Source of the DNA: BCD1 sp965230565 | GTDB lineage: Bacteria; Bacteroidota; Bacteroidia; Chitinophagales; Saprospiraceae | Direction of reading: 5' to 3' | NCBI GenBank assembly: GCA_965230565.1 | Contig: CBDDLH010000016.1 | Location: 1,426,001-1,490,000 of the forward strand | DNA length: 64,000 bases | Shown: piece by piece, positions 7,924 through 17,341 of the stretch | Layout of the letters: each line of letters begins with the position of its first letter | Numbering within the stretch: the first letter of the stretch is position 1 | Made by a program: the position numbers and the translations under genes | Notes under the pieces: model-generated | What the model was told of the DNA's origin: nothing | What the model saw: only the letters and a program-made list of their open reading frames with translations | The model's database searches: none

Positions 7924-8763
7924 CTACCTCGCATTTAATCTCGCCCCACAGCTTTTACAAAAAACAGCATCATCGTCATGTCCCTCTGCCCCACAGTAGC
8001 GGCATGCCTGGGTATTGGTGGTTACATTCCGGCCTTCCTTTATGATTTCAGCTGTCACAATACCTGTTGGCACTGCGATAATGGCATAACCAAGAACCAT
8101 CACCGCCGCTGAAAAAAACTGGCCAATCGAAGTTACCGGAGTGATATCCCCATACCCTACAGTGGTCAGTGTCACTATGGCCCAATATATTGCCCTGGGA
8201 ATACTGGTAAAACCACTATCTGCCCCACCTTCGATAAGATACATTATGGATCCAATCAATATAGTTAACAGCATTACAAAGGTCAAAAAAACCGTAATTC
8301 GGGCACGACTTGCCTTAAGTGCCTTTATCAACAAAGCACCTTCCTTAATAAAGTGCCCCAGTTTAAATATCCTGAAAACCCTTAGCAATCGTAAAACCCG
8401 TATGATGAGGAAGTACTCAGACCCAACAAGAATCAAACTGATATAAGTTGGTAGTATGGATAAGAGGTCAACGATACCAAAAAAACTAATGGCATATTTA
8501 ATAGGCTTATAAACGGAATACAACCTTAAAATATACTCAATGGTAAAAACAATGGTGAATATCCATTCAAGGATATCAAATAGCTGCCCAAACCTTTCCT
8601 GTAAAGGCATTACACTTTCCAGCATTACTACAACAACACTTGCAGAAATGAATATCAATAAGGCAATATCAAATGCTTTGCCTATCGGTGTATCCGCCTC
8701 AAAAATGATTTCATGGATTTTTTCCTTCAATCCAACCTGGTCATGTGGTATCTCTCCACTCAT
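7924..8763 (-). CDS. Voltage-gated-type potassium channel with C-terminal zinc ribbon
   Basis: A 279-residue six-helix ion channel subunit (Ion_trans family). Visible parts: S1 (about 30-50), S2 (66-84), S3 (95-114), the S4 voltage-sensor helix RVLRLLRVFRIFK (122-134), S5 (155-177), the pore loop with the K+ selectivity filter TVGYGD (201-206), and S6 (213-240). After S6 comes a short cytoplasmic tail with a four-cysteine zinc ribbon (C254, C257, C269, C272; CRYCGAE and CKSCGARL). It probably forms a tetrameric K+ channel in the inner membrane; gating is not known. The zinc ribbon is an addition to the minimal channel and could be a metal- or redox-responsive cap. The upstream region is extremely AT-rich. 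Confidence 0.92.
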   Translation of the reverse strand: MSGEIPHDQVGLKEKIHEIIFEADTPIGKAFDIALLIFISASVVVVMLESVMPLQERFGQLFDILEWIFTIVFTIEYILRLYSVYKPIKYAISFFGIVDLLSILPTYISLILVGSEYFLIIRVLRLLRVFRIFKLGHFIKEGALLIKALKASRARITVFLTFVMLLTILIGSIMYLIEGGADSGFTSIPRAIYWAIVTLTTVGYGDITPVTSIGQFFSAAVMVLGYAIIAVPTGIVTAEIIKEGRNVTTNTQACRYCGAEGHDDDAVFCKSCGARLNAR

Positions 8764-9422
8764 TTTATTTGATTTTTACACTAATTGGTCATTAAAACCA
8801 ATTGTTTTTCCCGTCGTAAAAATAGCTTTTTTAAAGATGCAAGGCCTTTTTTTATTTTTTTTTCAACTTTTTTTCACAAAAAATCAACGAAAAAAAATAA
8901 TTTTTTTTCACAATTTTTCACAATACAAAAAATACAAACAATTGATTTTCAATTATTTAATAAATTTATAAAATTCAAAATACAGGAAAAACAGTTTCAC
9001 AATGCCTTTATTTTGTCTTTGTCAGCCTGTGATTATCGCTACATATTTGTATCATCAAAAGCGGATAAGTTAAAGAGAAGAGAGAAAATTGATAAACTGA
9101 TAAAAGCATCAGTTCCTAAATTTGAAATATGTTCATGGGATTATAACTTGTTTGGTGGTAAGTCGTTCCGGGGCAACTCGGAACGAATTACTCACTCTTT
9201 AATCTCAACATCAAGATATAAATTCGCATAAAAAAAGAAAGGCGGAATAAATTCCGCCTCTTAAATTAGGTCGCGCCATGGGATTATGGTCGTCAAAAAT
9301 TAAGTTACAATTTGTTAAAAAGGTTAAATGCGAATTTAATTTAAATATTTCACTAATCACCGGATTAGGAAATATTTTTCATAAGATTATGATTTAGTTT
9401 GGATATGTTCATGGGATTATAT
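8764..9422. other. AT-rich non-coding region with direct repeats and a hairpin
   Basis: No convincing gene in about 660 bases. 8830-8945 is made almost entirely of A and T tracts (repeated TTTTTTCACAA and AAAAATACAAA blocks). A 19-bp direct repeat, ATATGTTCATGGGATTATA, occurs at 9127-9145 and 9403-9421, with a shorter copy (ATGGGATTAT) near 9278. A perfect hairpin GGCGGAATAAATTCCGCC lies at 9241-9258. Open frames through the region encode low-complexity Phe/Lys strings and are rejected. It may hold the channel promoter, a DNA-binding protein site or a small RNA. Confidence 0.4.
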
Positions 9423-9457
9423 AAAAAGCCGTGCGGAGGAGGTACGGCTTTTTTTTT
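9423..9457. terminator. Bidirectional intrinsic terminator
   Basis: A 10-bp stem AAAAAGCCGT (9423-9432) / ACGGCTTTTT (9444-9453) with an 11-nt loop, followed by T residues on both strands. It would end the minus-strand pabB-pabC transcript 140 nt after the last stop codon, and any plus-strand transcript from the AT-rich region. Confidence 0.8.
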
Positions 9458-9595
9458 GCCCATAATGAACCTCACAAAGGTACTCTTCACTTCTCGCCTG
9501 ACAAACAATCTTTCCTCTAAATATTTTATCATTTATTAAAGGGTAGGTTTTGCCCCCTGGATGTGTCATAACAGACAAAAAACGGACATTTTCAC

Positions 9596-10201
9596 CTATT
9601 CAATGGCTGAAATCGATATGGAAGGGCTATGGTCCATATCAATCATAGCATTTATTATCCTCAACTCAAGAAAGTCATCCAAATCCTGAGGTCGGATATC
9701 TGCCTCAAGGATCTTCCCCTGATGCAACAATTTTGCTCTTTGAGTTCCTGAAAGCAAAGGATATTTCGGAGTGTACCATTTATCTCCGTCAAAAAGTACC
9801 ACATTGGCATAGGAGGTATCGGTAATCAATCCGTCCCTGATAATCAAAATATCGTCACACCTCGCTCGTTTATCAAACAAAGCATTGATTTCGGAGCGAT
9901 CTTCATACTTCAATTCATAATCAAGATGATCGCCAAATACCAGCTTTAAGGAAGTAATATTACGAACCGTGTAAGGCAGAATTTGTGGTTTAAAAGTGTC
10001 CGGTCCGTAAACTACTCTGGCTTTGAAAAGGCCCTTTCTTTTATTTTCAGGAATCCAGATATTGTCACCCAAATTCCACATTACCGGACACCCCCACAAC
10101 TTCAGACTTGAAGCCTGCATTCTTCTTTGATGATAAGGAAGATTATGAAGCACGCCATCTTCAAGCCTAATGGTTTCCAGCAGTAACAAATTCCTGTTCA
10201 T
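9596..10201 (-). CDS. pabC: Aminotransferase class IV, probable aminodeoxychorismate lyase
   Basis: A 201-residue PLP enzyme of fold type IV, short for the family. It probably converts 4-amino-4-deoxychorismate to p-aminobenzoate and pyruvate for folate synthesis. Visible motifs are ETIRLEDG at the N-terminus, GLFKARVVYG (57-66), the likely PLP lysine K98 in YELKYEDRSE, the ILIIRDGLITDTSYANV segment (118-134) and the phosphate-binding LLSGTQR turn (149-155). Its first 35 nt overlap the end of pabB, so the two are translationally coupled and the pathway assignment rests strongly on this pairing. No pabA-type glutaminase is present in the window. Confidence 0.85.
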   Translation of the reverse strand: MNRNLLLLETIRLEDGVLHNLPYHQRRMQASSLKLWGCPVMWNLGDNIWIPENKRKGLFKARVVYGPDTFKPQILPYTVRNITSLKLVFGDHLDYELKYEDRSEINALFDKRARCDDILIIRDGLITDTSYANVVLFDGDKWYTPKYPLLSGTQRAKLLHQGKILEADIRPQDLDDFLELRIINAMIDMDHSPSISISAIE

Positions 10202-11192
10202 AACTAAGTATCTTAGGAGTGGGTAAATATACCTTATCGATCAGTTCCCGATATTCTGATTCTACATTACTAAAGGTGGTAATGCCTCCTCCACTTTTAT
10301 ATACCAGTTGATCATTCTGCTGTTCAATAAAACGAATTGCAACCGCACTTTCAAGTTTTTTGCCATCAAAAATGCCGAAGACACCGGTATAATAACCTCT
10401 CTCAAAAGGTTCAGCCTCTTTGATGATTTCAACGGTTTTCGCTTTGGGTGCTCCCGTAACTGAACCTGCGGGTAATAACTTAAAAAGAATATCTCCAAGT
10501 TTGGAGGAATAATCACCGGGAAGAGTTCCCTCAATATGTGAGCTGGTTTGGTATAATGCACCATTACCCGTATCCACCTTTTCAAAATACCTGTAACGCT
10601 CCACTCCTACCCTTGTGGCCACCAAATTGAGGTCATTTCGCAAAAGATCAACAATGGTCGCATGTTCAGCTTTTTCCTTTGGATCAGCCTCCAGCATTTC
10701 TCTGGCTCCGGGAATGGATGCATCAATGGTTCCTTTCATGGGGAAAGAGGCTATTTTCCCATTTGCTATTTTTACAAAAGGCTCAGGCGAGAAAACAACG
10801 AATTGCCCCCTAAGCCACAATTTGTATTTGGCGGAAGTCATTTGGTAAATGTCTTCAAGACTCCAGGGAATATCTAAAATGGTAGGGAAAGTTAAATTTG
10901 TCAGGTAAGTATTGCCGGCCTGGATATTTTGTTGGACAAAATCAAAGGCTTCCTTATAAGTGTCAAATCCGACAGGATCGATGCGAATATTTCCGGGTTT
11001 AGGGACACCTGGATTTTTAAACACTTTCTGACTATGGAAAGACCACCTCAAAAAGGAATTATCAACCTGATCCAAAGGAATTACAATTGGTCGGTTAAAA
11101 TCAAAGTCAATAACGAATAAAAACGGAATGCCTAACCTTCCGTATTCATTCATTTTCAACTGAGCCTCCTTTTTTAATAGCGTTTCGATCAT
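10167..11192 (-). CDS. pabB: Aminodeoxychorismate synthase component I
   Basis: A 341-residue chorismate-binding enzyme that aminates chorismate to 4-amino-4-deoxychorismate, using ammonia supplied by a PabA glutaminase encoded elsewhere. The catalytic C-terminal domain is intact: LRNDLNLVA (about 184-193), the SVTGAPKAKTVEII signature (about 243-256), RGYYTGVFGIFDG and the closing SGGGITTFSNVESEYRELIDK, which holds metal- and substrate-binding residues. The N-terminal tryptophan-binding region of full-length PabB/TrpE is reduced, as is common in Bacteroidota. It overlaps pabC by 35 nt. Anthranilate synthase is the alternative, but the pabC partner and the SVTGAPK (K-type) motif favour PabB. 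Confidence 0.92.
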   Translation of the reverse strand: MIETLLKKEAQLKMNEYGRLGIPFLFVIDFDFNRPIVIPLDQVDNSFLRWSFHSQKVFKNPGVPKPGNIRIDPVGFDTYKEAFDFVQQNIQAGNTYLTNLTFPTILDIPWSLEDIYQMTSAKYKLWLRGQFVVFSPEPFVKIANGKIASFPMKGTIDASIPGAREMLEADPKEKAEHATIVDLLRNDLNLVATRVGVERYRYFEKVDTGNGALYQTSSHIEGTLPGDYSSKLGDILFKLLPAGSVTGAPKAKTVEIIKEAEPFERGYYTGVFGIFDGKKLESAVAIRFIEQQNDQLVYKSGGGITTFSNVESEYRELIDKVYLPTPKILSYEQEFVTAGNH

Positions 11193-11248
11193 TTATTGTT
11201 GTGTGTTCGCTTTTATGACCATAAGATTGCAGGAAAGTCACTTGGATT

Positions 11249-12517
11249 TCAATGGAGCAGTTTTTCTAATTCCTTTTCACTTTCAGCAATGCGCTGCCTT
11301 TGTTCTGACGATAACCCTTTAAGTTTCCTGTTACAATTCCAGGAATCGAATACATCCAAATAATACAAGGCCACTATTGAAAAAATGGGTAAAATCAATA
11401 AATACCAGGCTTTTAATATCACTGTAATAATAATCAGCAACAACAGCCATATGAGCCAACCTACGACCCCTACTGCCATAAGAATGGAAGATCGAAAGGT
11501 AATGTCCTTAACTCTTCTATTAGTAACAAACCGGGCATGCCACATGGGAACATAACCAAAAATATATCCGATAAAAAATATTGGGAATAAGACCGCAAGG
11601 AGCAGTAATAAAAGGAAAGCATTCCCACGCTTTTCAAATTTCCTGCAATTTGCAAGGCCGGATTGTCTTAACAATTCAAAATGATCATTAACGGATTGCT
11701 TGAGTTTTTCTTTTTTTCCAGCACTCAATTGGTTGACAAAGTCCGCCAGGCGTTTCTCTCGCTTTAGCGGAGTAGCATCCATGGAAACTACCGGAAAAGG
11801 ACGAAACGTTTGCCTGGAACGATCCAGCCTAAACAATTTCTCCAGGAGGTCTTCATCATCTTCATTTTCGATGTGAATGATACCCGGGAACATTTTTTCC
11901 TGAAGTAATTTAGTCAGATCATTAATACCCTGGTTAGCATTTTCGCGGTAGATCTTTTCAAAACTTCTGGTGGAAATAGCTTCTCCAAAGTCGATATAAA
12001 CCTCTGAACGAAACTGATCGGCATAAGTATAATTGACACCCACAGGAACGATATATACATCTTCCATATCAGGAAATTCATCCAAAGTCCCAAAAGCAAT
12101 GCGGGCTGTTCCTTTTACCAGTGGCCTCAATCGTTTTTCATGTTCCGTCGTCCCTTCAGCGAGGATCATTACGGTCCTTTTATTGGCAAGGGTCTGGTAG
12201 CACGTGCTGAAAGTAGAATAATTTTGCTTGATGAATTTGTAACCTCTGTCCTTTTTGCGATAAACCGGAAGCATGTGAAGAGAGGCCAGTATTTTGGCAT
12301 AAAATTTATGGGCAAAAATATCCCCACGCACTATATAAAACAGCCCTCTTTTCTGAAAACAGGCGAGAATGCAGGGTTCCATAAAGGCTGTAGGATGATT
12401 GGCCGCAAGGATAACCGGTTTACCCTTCGGAATATTTTCCAGGTTCGACAGGTGTATCTTCCTGTAAAAAAGCTTTAACGCGAACCTGACGATAGGTCGT
12501 ATAATATAATACAACAT
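11249..12517 (-). CDS. PlsC-type 1-acyl-glycerol-3-phosphate acyltransferase with C-terminal membrane region
   Basis: A 422-residue acyltransferase of phospholipid synthesis. The catalytic block is AANHPTAFMEP (His41, Glu47), a Bacteroidota variant of the HX4D motif; the substrate-binding motif is AEGTTEHEKRLRPLVKGTAR (about 120-139), followed by VYIVPVGVNYTY. A central polar region (220-285) leads into a C-terminal membrane part with two or three helices (about 305-325 and 350-395) that likely anchors the enzyme in the inner membrane. This long form is widespread in Bacteroidota, but its acyl acceptor is not proved. It is unlinked to other lipid genes here; its stop lies 56 nt from the start of pabB, so a shared transcript is possible. 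Confidence 0.87.
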   Translation of the reverse strand: MLYYIIRPIVRFALKLFYRKIHLSNLENIPKGKPVILAANHPTAFMEPCILACFQKRGLFYIVRGDIFAHKFYAKILASLHMLPVYRKKDRGYKFIKQNYSTFSTCYQTLANKRTVMILAEGTTEHEKRLRPLVKGTARIAFGTLDEFPDMEDVYIVPVGVNYTYADQFRSEVYIDFGEAISTRSFEKIYRENANQGINDLTKLLQEKMFPGIIHIENEDDEDLLEKLFRLDRSRQTFRPFPVVSMDATPLKREKRLADFVNQLSAGKKEKLKQSVNDHFELLRQSGLANCRKFEKRGNAFLLLLLLAVLFPIFFIGYIFGYVPMWHARFVTNRRVKDITFRSSILMAVGVVGWLIWLLLLIIITVILKAWYLLILPIFSIVALYYLDVFDSWNCNRKLKGLSSEQRQRIAESEKELEKLLH

Positions 12518-12584
12518 AGGTTTTTCTTGGAAATCGGTGCGAAGATAATAAATGCCGGGAAAGGTTGGAGTGGTTTAGAGAAAA

Positions 12585-12610
12585 AAGGCAACATTGAATG
12601 GCGTTGCCTT
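12585..12610 (-). terminator. Intrinsic terminator, distal of two
   Basis: Stem AAGGCAAC (12585-12592) / GTTGCCTT (12603-12610); on the minus strand it is followed by six T residues. With the hairpin at 12661 it closes the transcript of the large secreted-protein gene. Confidence 0.7.
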
Positions 12611-12660
12611 CAGGACGCGCTGAAAGAATCAAGGATTTACCTTAACAGCGGGCAAAAAAA

Positions 12661-12686
12661 ACTCCCCCCAAACGAATTCGGGGAGA
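12661..12686 (-). terminator. Intrinsic terminator, proximal of two
   Basis: Stem CTCCCC (12662-12667) / GGGGAG (12680-12685) with a 12-nt loop; on the minus strand it runs into GTTTTTTTTG. It lies 122 nt after the stop codon of the gene at 12808-16827. Confidence 0.75.
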
Positions 12687-12807
12687 GACTATCCCAAAAA
12701 CCGATTAAAGATCAAATATAAAAAATTTTAATTAATAATCTAAATTAAATGATCCGCTTCCATTAAAAAGGGTTGGTTTCGCGACAACCTTAATTTAGAG
12801 CATGAAT

Positions 12808-15800
12808 TTAATCTCCCTGAAGATCAGCAGAAGCATTCACGTCACCGATTTTCACTCCCTTGAAATCAATGAGCATATCTCCCGTAAGCTGATCTATGAA
12901 TTTTGTCTCCGGAAAACTTTCCTGCAAAGGAAATTCACTATCCAGGAACTCATAATCCCAAACCACAAATCGCCAGGACGTGTTGGTCAATAATTCCGGA
13001 TCTACCCCGAGAATCAACTTCCTCAATTTCAATAAGTCGAAAGTGGAAACGATATTGGACTTGTTGACATCCGAAGCAATAATCTTATAAGGCGACTGGA
13101 AAGGTTGTACATCCAGTATATGCTTTTGAATGAGAATGAGGTCAAAGGTGGTTACTCCGTTCACATCATCCCCGTCTTTCATAGGTTCAATGGTATAATT
13201 GAACCCACCTAAAACATCCTCAAATCGGTAGTACCCAGTTGAATCGGTAACATCCTGAGCTGTCATAGCCCCTGACAAGGTCACCGTAACGCCACGAATC
13301 GGATCCCCTTCTTCTGTTTTTACAAACCCATCGATATTGTAAAAATCAAAACAACTCAAAGAATTATTATCCACTTCTATGGGAACAATACAACTACTTT
13401 GATTACCTGCATCATCCAGTGCCCATACGGTTACTAGGGTATCTCCCAACGTTTCACAATCAAAATACAAGGAATCAATCAGCATATCCGGAGTAAAAGA
13501 TAATTGGGCATCCCCACAATTCTCAGCAACCCCCTCCAAAACATTATCGAGGGTCAAAATAGTGGTCGAATCTCCTTCCACCTGAATGGTTAAACTCTCC
13601 ATACATGCCAATTGTGGCGCCGTACAATCAACTACCTCAAAATCAAATTGAGTTGTTGCGGTATTACCACAATCATCATTAAAGGAAAACAGGAATGAAT
13701 TTTGCCCTTGCGGATAATTACCCCTTATCTGGTAAGTATTGTTTCCAACTTCGGCAAGCATTCCAAAATTATCCTGTTCATAAGCTCCTCCGTTATTACT
13801 GTACTGATAATCAAAATCAGGAATCGGAGAACAATTGTCTGATATGGAGAATAGATATTCAACATAAGCCATGCACTCCTCACTTTGAATAGGTGTCTCT
13901 AACATACAGAAAGAATTCTGTGTAGTAATGCTCGTAAATTCCGGAACATTCTCATCAAAAATGTAGATCAGTTGATCATAAGTGTAATTTCCCAGTGAAG
14001 GCCCGAAGTATACCGAGTCTACAAAAGTCTCTCTGAACAAAGAATCGTTTACAGAGCGCAAGATATAATCCTGGGCCGGAAGCGGATTGGACTCATTACC
14101 AGTTAACCTTGGCAACTCCACAGGTTCAGACACTTCATCATATTCGCACCAGTTAATAATGTTATAATTCCTTCGAATAATCAAACACGCTCCTGAGCCA
14201 TCATCCGGCAATGTATCCTGCACCATATTCACCGTGATCATATCGCATCCACTTTGCTGAAACGAAACTTCAGAAAACTCGGTGGCAAGGCAATCCGGTG
14301 TTTCATCTGCAGGAATATTTATTTGGTATACATGAACGGGATCCATAAAGATCGTCTGGGTCACCACCGCAGGAGTGTTTTCTGGAACATCTGTAGCCGT
14401 CCAGGTACGAGTCAGTGTTCCAATGCCGCAATCATCAACATCTTCAACAACTTCATAGGCTACCGTAAAATCACAATTATCCGAAAATGTAGGAGCCGCA
14501 AAATTTTCATTTAAATACTCCCCATAATCATCCTGACAGGTCAGGTGAATATCTGAAACACCTTGATCCACCTGAGGAGGAATGTTATCCCGTACATATA
14601 CAGTGACGCTGCAATTATTAAAATTCTCCGAACAATCCCAGGCACGCATCAATACTTGTACGGTATCATTGGTGCAAAAGAATTCTATCGTATTCCTGAA
14701 CAAACTATCGGGTTCACCATCAAGCTTAATTAGTATTTCATCAAGGCAGCAATCATCCCGAATTCCCTCATCGACCTGGCCAACATTCACCTGACCAAAA
14801 CCGGAAGGCTGAAGATTAACCGTAATGTTGTCATCACAGATCATGATTGGAGGAAGGATATCTTCCACAATCAAAGGGACATCAGAATAATTGGTATTGC
14901 CACAGGCATCAGTAACCTCAAATGTCACTGTAAAATTACCCAGAGGAAGCCCCGGACCCGGAACGGTACCTCCATCATTACCGTTGACTCCGTTTACATA
15001 ATTAACTTCCCCAAGCGGTGTATAAATTCTGACGGTGTAATCATTGCACTCATCAAAAACGATTGGAGGAGGGATAAAACCCAAAGTAGTGCAATAGTCC
15101 AAACCGTTTTCCTGTGGCGGCACATTAGCACTCAAGGTAATCAGTGGAGATTCTATATCCGGTGCCGTATTATCCTCAACTCTGATGATCTGCAAATTAT
15201 CATTTCCGGCACCGTCCGTATCAAATAAAAAATTCCCGCAGGCATCGAGGACCAGCCAGTTTCTAAGTATCAAAAAGCTGTTGTCTCCATTTCCGCATAA
15301 TTCAATCGTTTCGTCCGTATAGGTAAAGATCAAACCACATAATGGCACGTCAACCAGAGAGGGACGGCCGGAATTCACTGGTTCGATGAGGGTTGGATCG
15401 GCAAGGTAATCACTACATTCAATAGTTACATCCTCCGGAAATAACATCTGTTGTTGCGTTCCCCTGGCAATTGAAATGGTTTGTGTCTGGGAGGTAGCAT
15501 TCCCGGAAAGGTCTGTCGCCGTCCAGGTACGTTCCACATAAGCAATGGGGTCTCCACAATCATCCTCAATGAACTCATCTGTGTAATCAACCGTGACATC
15601 TGTACAATCAAAACCCTGAGCGAATCCCATCAATTCAGGTTCCCAAGTACTTGTGCAAGATATGGTTGTATCTGGCGGTATGTTTAGCGTTGGAGGCACC
15701 ACATCAATCAATGATATCAAGGTGGAACACCAGATACCGCTGCAATTATCCGTGATATTTGCCGTTAATGTCTGCCCAACATATTCGGCAGGGATAATAC

Positions 15801-16827
15801 TTCCCAGGTCTTCACCTGACTGAGGCACCACATTAATAGTAAAAGCAGAATCCACTTCAGGAGTTACAGCGAGTAAAAAACTCGGCGTTACCTGCACTTC
15901 ACAACTATTTGGATTCAAGGCAACATTAACCTGATTAAAGCAGACCATATTGTAAGCCTCCCGAACCCTGACTTGTTTTTCAACTGTTCTGCTACAGCCG
16001 GTTTTATTCTCCTCATAAAACCCAACAGGGCCAAGGTTAACCGTATACCTGACCGTATAAGTTCCTTCTCCAAGACTCGAAGGGGAAAAAATAGAGGTGT
16101 AATAAGTCTGTCCGTTTTCCTGACGGGTGATGGTCCAGAAATTATCTCCACCAAAAATAAAATTAGTATTGTCGTCAAAAGGGGTTGTAGTCAAAGCCAG
16201 CAGAATAATATCTTCCTCATCATCACAATAAAAATACCCAAGATTCATAATCTCCGGATCAGGATAGAAACATTGATTGATTACCGGACCTACTAATTGA
16301 TCAGGGTTAGCTTCCTCTTTGACAAAAACCTGGTATTCCACACTTTCAGAGTGGGCAATAGGTAAAACGTAAATACCCGTGTTGCCTACTTCAGGAATAA
16401 TTGTATTACCCGGAAAAGCATTTAGCGTGTTAGGGTCCAATACATTCACACTAATGGCGATTCTCCATGTCTGCCCGGAGACTCCGGTGGCAATTATCAA
16501 CTGATCATCAAAATATCCTCCGTCGGAATTTGTCCCGTTGGGTATGGGGGCTCCGGGGCGGCAAGAGCAAGGTGTTATGATATCAACGACTCCATTGCTG
16601 TCGATATCCAATCCGTTTTCCGGAATATCGTTAAGAAATTCAAAGGGTGGAAAAAATTCACCCGGCAGAAAAAACTGAGGAGGGTTCACTGTAGGAGCGT
16701 CTGGCTCGGCTACAGGAAACGATTCATCATTGGTGAAGGAGAAGACAGCTAACAAAAGTCCTCCTATTAAAAGTGTATTTAGGATACGTTTATGTCCCCC
16801 CTTTTTGGATGGTGTTTGTAAATTCAT
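12808..16827 (-). CDS. Large secreted repeat protein with dockerin-like C-terminus
   Basis: A 1339-residue exported protein. The N-terminus has a basic start and hydrophobic core (NTLLIGGLLLAVFSF) followed by a Pro-rich segment. The body is a chain of cysteine-containing, Thr/Val/Asp-rich beta modules with recurring openings of the form PPTLNIPPDTTISC, FPEDVTIEC and LPPIMICDDNITVNL, and phrases such as RTWTATDLSGNAT: HYR/immunoglobulin-like repeats typical of Saprospiraceae surface proteins. Near residues 1180-1230 a carboxypeptidase-regulatory-like domain occurs (DGFVKTEEGDPIRGVTVTLSG). The C-terminus holds two dockerin-like calcium segments (GVTTFDLILIQKHIL; DVNKSNIVSTFDLLKLRKLI) and ends FKGVKIGDVNASADLQGD. 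There is no T9SS type A tail; the ending is shared with the protein at 54153-55226. Likely an adhesin or surface scaffold; no catalytic domain is seen. Confidence 0.85.
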   Translation of the reverse strand: MNLQTPSKKGGHKRILNTLLIGGLLLAVFSFTNDESFPVAEPDAPTVNPPQFFLPGEFFPPFEFLNDIPENGLDIDSNGVVDIITPCSCRPGAPIPNGTNSDGGYFDDQLIIATGVSGQTWRIAISVNVLDPNTLNAFPGNTIIPEVGNTGIYVLPIAHSESVEYQVFVKEEANPDQLVGPVINQCFYPDPEIMNLGYFYCDDEEDIILLALTTTPFDDNTNFIFGGDNFWTITRQENGQTYYTSIFSPSSLGEGTYTVRYTVNLGPVGFYEENKTGCSRTVEKQVRVREAYNMVCFNQVNVALNPNSCEVQVTPSFLLAVTPEVDSAFTINVVPQSGEDLGSIIPAEYVGQTLTANITDNCSGIWCSTLISLIDVVPPTLNIPPDTTISCTSTWEPELMGFAQGFDCTDVTVDYTDEFIEDDCGDPIAYVERTWTATDLSGNATSQTQTISIARGTQQQMLFPEDVTIECSDYLADPTLIEPVNSGRPSLVDVPLCGLIFTYTDETIELCGNGDNSFLILRNWLVLDACGNFLFDTDGAGNDNLQIIRVEDNTAPDIESPLITLSANVPPQENGLDYCTTLGFIPPPIVFDECNDYTVRIYTPLGEVNYVNGVNGNDGGTVPGPGLPLGNFTVTFEVTDACGNTNYSDVPLIVEDILPPIMICDDNITVNLQPSGFGQVNVGQVDEGIRDDCCLDEILIKLDGEPDSLFRNTIEFFCTNDTVQVLMRAWDCSENFNNCSVTVYVRDNIPPQVDQGVSDIHLTCQDDYGEYLNENFAAPTFSDNCDFTVAYEVVEDVDDCGIGTLTRTWTATDVPENTPAVVTQTIFMDPVHVYQINIPADETPDCLATEFSEVSFQQSGCDMITVNMVQDTLPDDGSGACLIIRRNYNIINWCEYDEVSEPVELPRLTGNESNPLPAQDYILRSVNDSLFRETFVDSVYFGPSLGNYTYDQLIYIFDENVPEFTSITTQNSFCMLETPIQSEECMAYVEYLFSISDNCSPIPDFDYQYSNNGGAYEQDNFGMLAEVGNNTYQIRGNYPQGQNSFLFSFNDDCGNTATTQFDFEVVDCTAPQLACMESLTIQVEGDSTTILTLDNVLEGVAENCGDAQLSFTPDMLIDSLYFDCETLGDTLVTVWALDDAGNQSSCIVPIEVDNNSLSCFDFYNIDGFVKTEEGDPIRGVTVTLSGAMTAQDVTDSTGYYRFEDVLGGFNYTIEPMKDGDDVNGVTTFDLILIQKHILDVQPFQSPYKIIASDVNKSNIVSTFDLLKLRKLILGVDPELLTNTSWRFVVWDYEFLDSEFPLQESFPETKFIDQLTGDMLIDFKGVKIGDVNASADLQGD

Positions 16828-17341
16828 GGGATGTAATTAATCGGTTATTACTAATAATTGGGTATGGCGAAGGGTATCATCTGTTGATTAACAGCTGTCA
16901 GGGGTTTGAGAATTTTAATGGATGAAAAAATAGTGATAGAGTGCTAAAGTGGCTTACAGAAAGCAATGTATACTTACCGTTCATATGTTCGTACAGGATG
17001 TTGTGCCTGCACAGGCAGGATCACAGGGATGAATTAATTTGTTCTGTGGATCAAAGATAAGTATTTTTATAATGTCAGGAAAGAGGAGAAGGGAATGTAA
17101 AATGAAAAGTGCAAAATGCAAAATGAAGAATGGAGAATGCAAAAAGGCCCGAAGACATTGTCTTTCGGGCCTGGATTAAAAGCATGAGTTTTATATAAGT
17201 TGATGATTTATGCGTCTGCAATTTGGTTATTGGGAATAAAGCTAATCCAGATTATTGAGGAAGGAAAATAATTGGGTAAATGTCAAACAAAAGTAAGTTA
17301 TAGATTTTCCTTCCCTTGAATATGTTTGAATCAAGCAGTTC
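16828..17341. other. 514-bp gap with short-period repeats and a terminator
   Basis: No gene seen. 17098-17145 is a run of degenerate 7-base units (AAAATGN, AAGTGCA types). 16995-17020 contains a GC-rich imperfect palindrome around CCTGCACAGG. The hairpin at 17146-17171 is listed separately. The segment next to 16827 should contain the promoter of the large secreted protein, but no clear TAnnTTTG was found. Confidence 0.5.
17146..17171 (-). terminator. Intrinsic terminator of the lipoprotein gene at 17342
   Basis: Stem GGCCCGAAGACA / TGTCTTTCGGGCC (one bulged T), loop of one or two bases, followed on the minus strand by TTTTT. It lies 170 nt after the stop codon. Confidence 0.75.

Noticed and set aside
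8785..9231. 148-codon plus-strand frame in the AT-rich region
   Set aside because: Encodes Phe/Lys/Asn low-complexity sequence produced by A/T tracts; no recognisable domain or start context.
9127..9421. Direct repeats considered as a CRISPR remnant
   Set aside because: Only two full copies of 19 bp, 276 bp apart, no regular spacer and no cas genes.
10167..10201. 35-nt overlap of pabB and pabC as a sequencing error
   Set aside because: Both proteins keep all conserved ends in the overlapping frames, so a genuine overlap is more likely.
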